A stretch of DNA of 7,288 bases from Oscillospiraceae bacterium (GTDB lineage Bacteria; Bacillota; Clostridia; Oscillospirales; Acutalibacteraceae). Below, in pieces: positions 4,897-7,288 of the stretch. The DNA lies in the NCBI GenBank assembly GCA_902796535.1, contig CADBPL010000149.1, positions 1 to 7,288 on the forward strand. Direction: 5' to 3'. A program made the translations under genes and the position numbers. Under the pieces are notes generated by a model, which was not told where the DNA came from, did not search any database, and worked only from the letters and a program-made list of their open reading frames with translations. Each line of letters starts with the position of its first letter. Within the stretch, counting starts at the first letter, position 1.

Positions 4897-6462
4897 ATGA
4901 ACACAAAATCTGTATCTAAAACAACGGTGATCTGCATCGTTCTTTCCGTTGTGCTCGCCGTGCTGACGCTGCTGGCGTGGCTCGTTTTTCTGCCGCGCTA
5001 CAAGGCAAAGCATTTCACGGCCGCCGCGCCGAGCAACCTGAGCGCGGCCGCTCCGGCGGAATCCAAAGCTGCCTATGGCGATTATTACGTTTCACCGGAC
5101 GGGAACGACAAGAACAACGGCACCGTTGACCACCCGTTCCGCACCCTGGCCGCGGCGCAGAAGGCAGCCAGAAAAACCAAGAAGCAATATCTCAGCCACG
5201 TGGTCGTTTCCATCATGGGCGGCACGTATGAGACCAAAGGCCTCAAATTCACCAAGGCTGATTCCGGCACCGATTCGTGCTCCGTCATTTACTGCGCCTA
5301 CGGCAACGGCGAGGTGATTTTTGACGGCGGCGCAGGCGCAGCGGAAACAGGCGAAAGCGACGGCTCCGCGCTGGCGGAAATCAACGGCGTGTCGTATTTT
5401 TCCCTCAGCGGCGTCAGCTTTCTCAACGCCAAAGGCGACGGCGTCGTGGTCAAGGGCAGCAGCAACGTCAACGTGGACAGCTGCCGCGTGCAGCAGACCG
5501 CCGGGCGCGGCATTGTCGTCAGCGGCAGCAGGGTCAGCGTGACCTCCTGTCAGGTCAGCCGCACGGGCGCGAGCGGCATCGTGGTCAGCGGCGGGAACCT
5601 GTCAAAGCTCACGGCGAGCGAAAACACCGTTGAAAACAATCTGGTCTCCTACACGTCCCGTCTTGACGCCGCCGCGCCAAGCGTTTGGATCAGCGGCGTG
5701 GGCGCGTCGGCAGCGCATAACGAAATCGTCAACTCCCCCGCCTGCGCGCTCTATTACGAGGGCAACAACCACACCATCGAATATAACTACATCCACAACA
5801 CCCTGCTGACCGACTGCGGTCAGGCCGCCATCGATTCGCCGTATTACCGCTGGGACTGCTATGGCAGCACCGTGCGCGGCAACTGCATCCACCTCATCGG
5901 CACCAAGGCCTCGGGCGGCCGTTTCATCGGCATTCGCCCCTGCTCCGGCACAGAGGTCACGCAAAACCTGCTGCTCAACATCTACGGCAGCGGCTCCGTG
6001 GGCGTTTTGCTCGGCGGCTGTCGCAACACAACGGTGAAAAACAACATTTTCATCAACACCGGCGAAGCCGTGAACGGAACGGATTACCCCGCCGAACACA
6101 GAGAGGAAGCGGCTGCGGCACTGCAAAAATCGCCATGGCAGAGCCAGGAATGGAAAAAGGCGTTCCCCGCCTGCGCCGGGCTTTCGGCCGATGAAAAGAG
6201 CGGCTCCTATGCCGCGCAGCCAGCCGAAAACACGATCACCAACAACGTTTCCATGCAGACGACCGGCGTTCGCGTCGGCACCTTTTTCGACGGGTTCCGG
6301 AGCGGCGCGGCGATCGAAGAAAACGCGCTGTTCCCGCCCGGAAGAGCAAACGTCTTCACCGATCTGGACGGCGGCGTTTACACGGTCGACAAGGATTCCG
6401 ACGTTTACCGCAGCATGAAAGAATTTGAAAACGTTCCGTTTGAAGAGATCGGACGGTATTGA
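4897..6462 (+). CDS. Membrane-anchored right-handed parallel beta-helix protein
   Basis: 521 residues from ATG 4897. Residues 9-32 form one hydrophobic helix flanked by Lys/Arg, a signal anchor or uncleaved signal; an Ala-rich linker (41-58) follows. YYVSPDGNDKNNGT...PFRTLAAA (63-88) is the typical entry of secreted beta-helix (pectate-lyase-like, DUF1565-type) proteins. After it come repeated short strands with Asn, Gly and Val such as GVSFLNAKGDGVVVKG, RGIVVSG, SGIVVSGG and NTTVKNNIFINTG, up to about residue 470. This suggests a carbohydrate-acting or binding protein facing outside; no catalytic triad can be assigned. The frame stays open upstream to GTG 4840, which has GGAGG 13 nt before it, but that start would add 19 basic, leader-encoded residues ahead of the membrane segment, and the element is in a different frame relative to the gene in copy A. 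ATG 4897 is therefore preferred, though not proven. It is a single-gene unit with its own promoter and terminator. Confidence 0.85.
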   Translation: MNTKSVSKTTVICIVLSVVLAVLTLLAWLVFLPRYKAKHFTAAAPSNLSAAAPAESKAAYGDYYVSPDGNDKNNGTVDHPFRTLAAAQKAARKTKKQYLSHVVVSIMGGTYETKGLKFTKADSGTDSCSVIYCAYGNGEVIFDGGAGAAETGESDGSALAEINGVSYFSLSGVSFLNAKGDGVVVKGSSNVNVDSCRVQQTAGRGIVVSGSRVSVTSCQVSRTGASGIVVSGGNLSKLTASENTVENNLVSYTSRLDAAAPSVWISGVGASAAHNEIVNSPACALYYEGNNHTIEYNYIHNTLLTDCGQAAIDSPYYRWDCYGSTVRGNCIHLIGTKASGGRFIGIRPCSGTEVTQNLLLNIYGSGSVGVLLGGCRNTTVKNNIFINTGEAVNGTDYPAEHREEAAAALQKSPWQSQEWKKAFPACAGLSADEKSGSYAAQPAENTITNNVSMQTTGVRVGTFFDGFRSGAAIEENALFPPGRANVFTDLDGGVYTVDKDSDVYRSMKEFENVPFEEIGRY

Positions 6463-6473
6463 ACCCCACCCCT

Positions 6474-6534
6474 AAAAAGGCTTTTCGCGCCGGGCGCGCT
6501 CATAATGAGCGTCCTGCGCGAAGAGTCTTTTTTT
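6474..6534 (+). terminator. Long intrinsic terminator after the beta-helix gene
   Basis: A 17-bp stem (6474-6490 with 6516-6532, two G-U pairs) encloses a second hairpin CGCTCA/TGAGCG (6497-6502 with 6506-6511). The 3' side ends in seven T (6528-6534), and five A on the 5' side pair with part of that tract. It starts 11 nt after the stop codon. The A/T symmetry would let it also stop minus-strand transcription. Confidence 0.9.
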
Positions 6535-6589
6535 CGTTACAAAACAATTAAATTAAACATAAGAATACCGAAAGAATGCCGAAAACCAC

Positions 6590-6628
6590 TTGACGAACCA
6601 CAGGCGTTGTCATAAATTAAAATATAAT
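6590..6628 (+). promoter_or_regulatory. Probable promoter for the ABC-transporter gene
   Basis: TTGACG (6590-6595) lies 17 bp before TAAATT (6613-6618). A perfect TATAAT (6623-6628) lies 10 bp further on without a good -35 at the standard distance, so the exact -10 is uncertain. An imperfect dyad, TGA-AAC (6591-6598) with GTT-TCA (6606-6612), overlaps the -35 and spacer and could be an operator. The rest of the gap between the terminator and the gene is AT-rich with nothing else recognisable. Confidence 0.5.
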
Positions 6629-6671
6629 CGCAGAATATGACCGAAATGGAACGGAAACGGAGGGAAAAAGC

Positions 6672-7288
6672 TTGATCGAAGTCAACGGCATCACAAAAAA
6701 ATTCGGCCGGTTTACTGCTATTCAGGATATTTCCTTCCGTGTGGAAAGCGGCATGATCTACGGTCTGGTCGGTTACAACGGCGCAGGCAAAACGACCCTG
6801 CTCAAAACCATGGCGGATATTTACCGCCCTGACCGCGGCGCCGTGCTGATGGACGGCAAGCCCGTGCGCGACAACCCCGCCGTGAAGCAAAACCTCTTCC
6901 TCGTGCCGGACGATCTGTTCTTTTTACCCCATGCCAATATGGAACAAATGGCGGCGTTTTACGCCGATTTTTATCAGGGGTTTCACCATGAAACCTTCCG
7001 CAAGCTGGCCGAGGCGTTCGGGCTCGACGCCAAAAAGCGCCTCAACGGCTTTTCCAAGGGGATGCAGCGGCAGGCTGAGCTGGTGCTCGGGCTGTCGTGC
7101 CACCCGAGCGTGCTGCTGCTGGACGAATCCTTCGACGGGCTTGACCCGCAGAAACGCGCGATCGTCAAAAACCTGGTGGCGCAATACGTGGCGGAAACCG
7201 GCACGAGCGTGATCATCTCTTCCCACAACCTGCACGAATTGAGCGACCTGTGCGACCGCATCGGCCTGATCAACGGCAAAACGCTGGC
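6672..7288 (+). CDS. ABC-transporter ATP-binding protein, N-terminal part (cut by window edge)
   Basis: The frame starts at TTG 6672, 8 nt after GGAGG (6659-6663), and stays open to the edge, giving 205 codons of protein beginning MIEVNGITKKFG. Walker A GYNGAGKT (34-41), signature FSKGMQRQ (127-134), Walker B VLLLDE with catalytic Glu152, D-loop GLDP (156-159) and switch His185 are all present, so the ATPase looks active. The Q-loop position reads LFLVPDDLFF, with no Gln, as in exporters of the YtrB/CcmA/BcrA type where 'PEDD'-like sequences occur. The membrane subunit would be encoded downstream, outside the window. The likely role is export of a peptide, lipid or drug, or lantibiotic/cell-wall antibiotic response; the substrate is unknown. 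It has its own promoter and follows a strong terminator, so it is separate from the beta-helix gene. No GntR regulator, common beside YtrB-type ATPases, precedes it here. Confidence 0.93.
   Translation, partial: MIEVNGITKKFGRFTAIQDISFRVESGMIYGLVGYNGAGKTTLLKTMADIYRPDRGAVLMDGKPVRDNPAVKQNLFLVPDDLFFLPHANMEQMAAFYADFYQGFHHETFRKLAEAFGLDAKKRLNGFSKGMQRQAELVLGLSCHPSVLLLDESFDGLDPQKRAIVKNLVAQYVAETGTSVIISSHNLHELSDLCDRIGLINGKTL

Noticed and set aside
4172..4906. 244-codon minus-strand frame over the end of the ceramidase-like gene and the following gap
   Set aside because: It crosses a terminator, a promoter and the leader element, and has no homology-like motif.

Overview
The window looks like chromosomal DNA of a moderately GC-rich Firmicute, probably a gut Clostridium-type organism (Oscillospiraceae/Ruminococcaceae-like). 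The signs are strong AGGAGG-type Shine-Dalgarno (SD) sites, sigma-A promoters with 17-bp spacers, U-tailed intrinsic terminators, and families common in that group. Taxonomy is an inference; there is no rRNA or marker gene here. I see no tRNA, rRNA, IS element, phage gene or CRISPR array.

Left part (1-2445, minus strand): three closely spaced genes that read as one operon, in transcription order an alpha/beta-hydrolase (esterase-like), an SPFH/band-7 protein with three C-terminal zinc ribbons (YdjI/COG4260 type), and an SGNH/GDSL hydrolase cut off by the window edge. Gaps are 36 and 31 bp. The region 2446-2815 is a divergent control region with one promoter facing each way and a pair of direct repeats.

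Middle (2671-4730, plus strand): a single-gene unit with its own promoter and terminator. It encodes a secreted protein related to neutral/alkaline ceramidases, with the expected zinc and catalytic residues but apparently without the usual C-terminal domain. Next (4751-6534) is a second single-gene unit for a membrane-anchored right-handed beta-helix protein. The right edge (6590-7288) starts an ABC-transporter ATPase gene that runs off the window.

The most unusual signal is in two 5' leaders. Upstream of both the alpha/beta-hydrolase (minus strand) and the beta-helix gene (plus strand) lies the same element: a short A-loop hairpin, GAAGGGAGG, one variable base, then GCGATTC, closed 42-44 nt later by a perfect GAATCGC, with the likely ATG 12-13 nt further on. 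The only strong SD is thus 70-71 nt from the start codon in both cases, with a stem-loop in between. The short upstream hairpin shows two compensatory changes. I do not recognise this as a known riboswitch or repeat. It may be a structured SD-to-start spacer, a cis-regulatory RNA, or a small repeat family.

The genes share an envelope theme (membrane-associated SPFH protein, secreted hydrolase, anchored beta-helix, esterases, ABC transporter), but the sequence does not show that they form one pathway.
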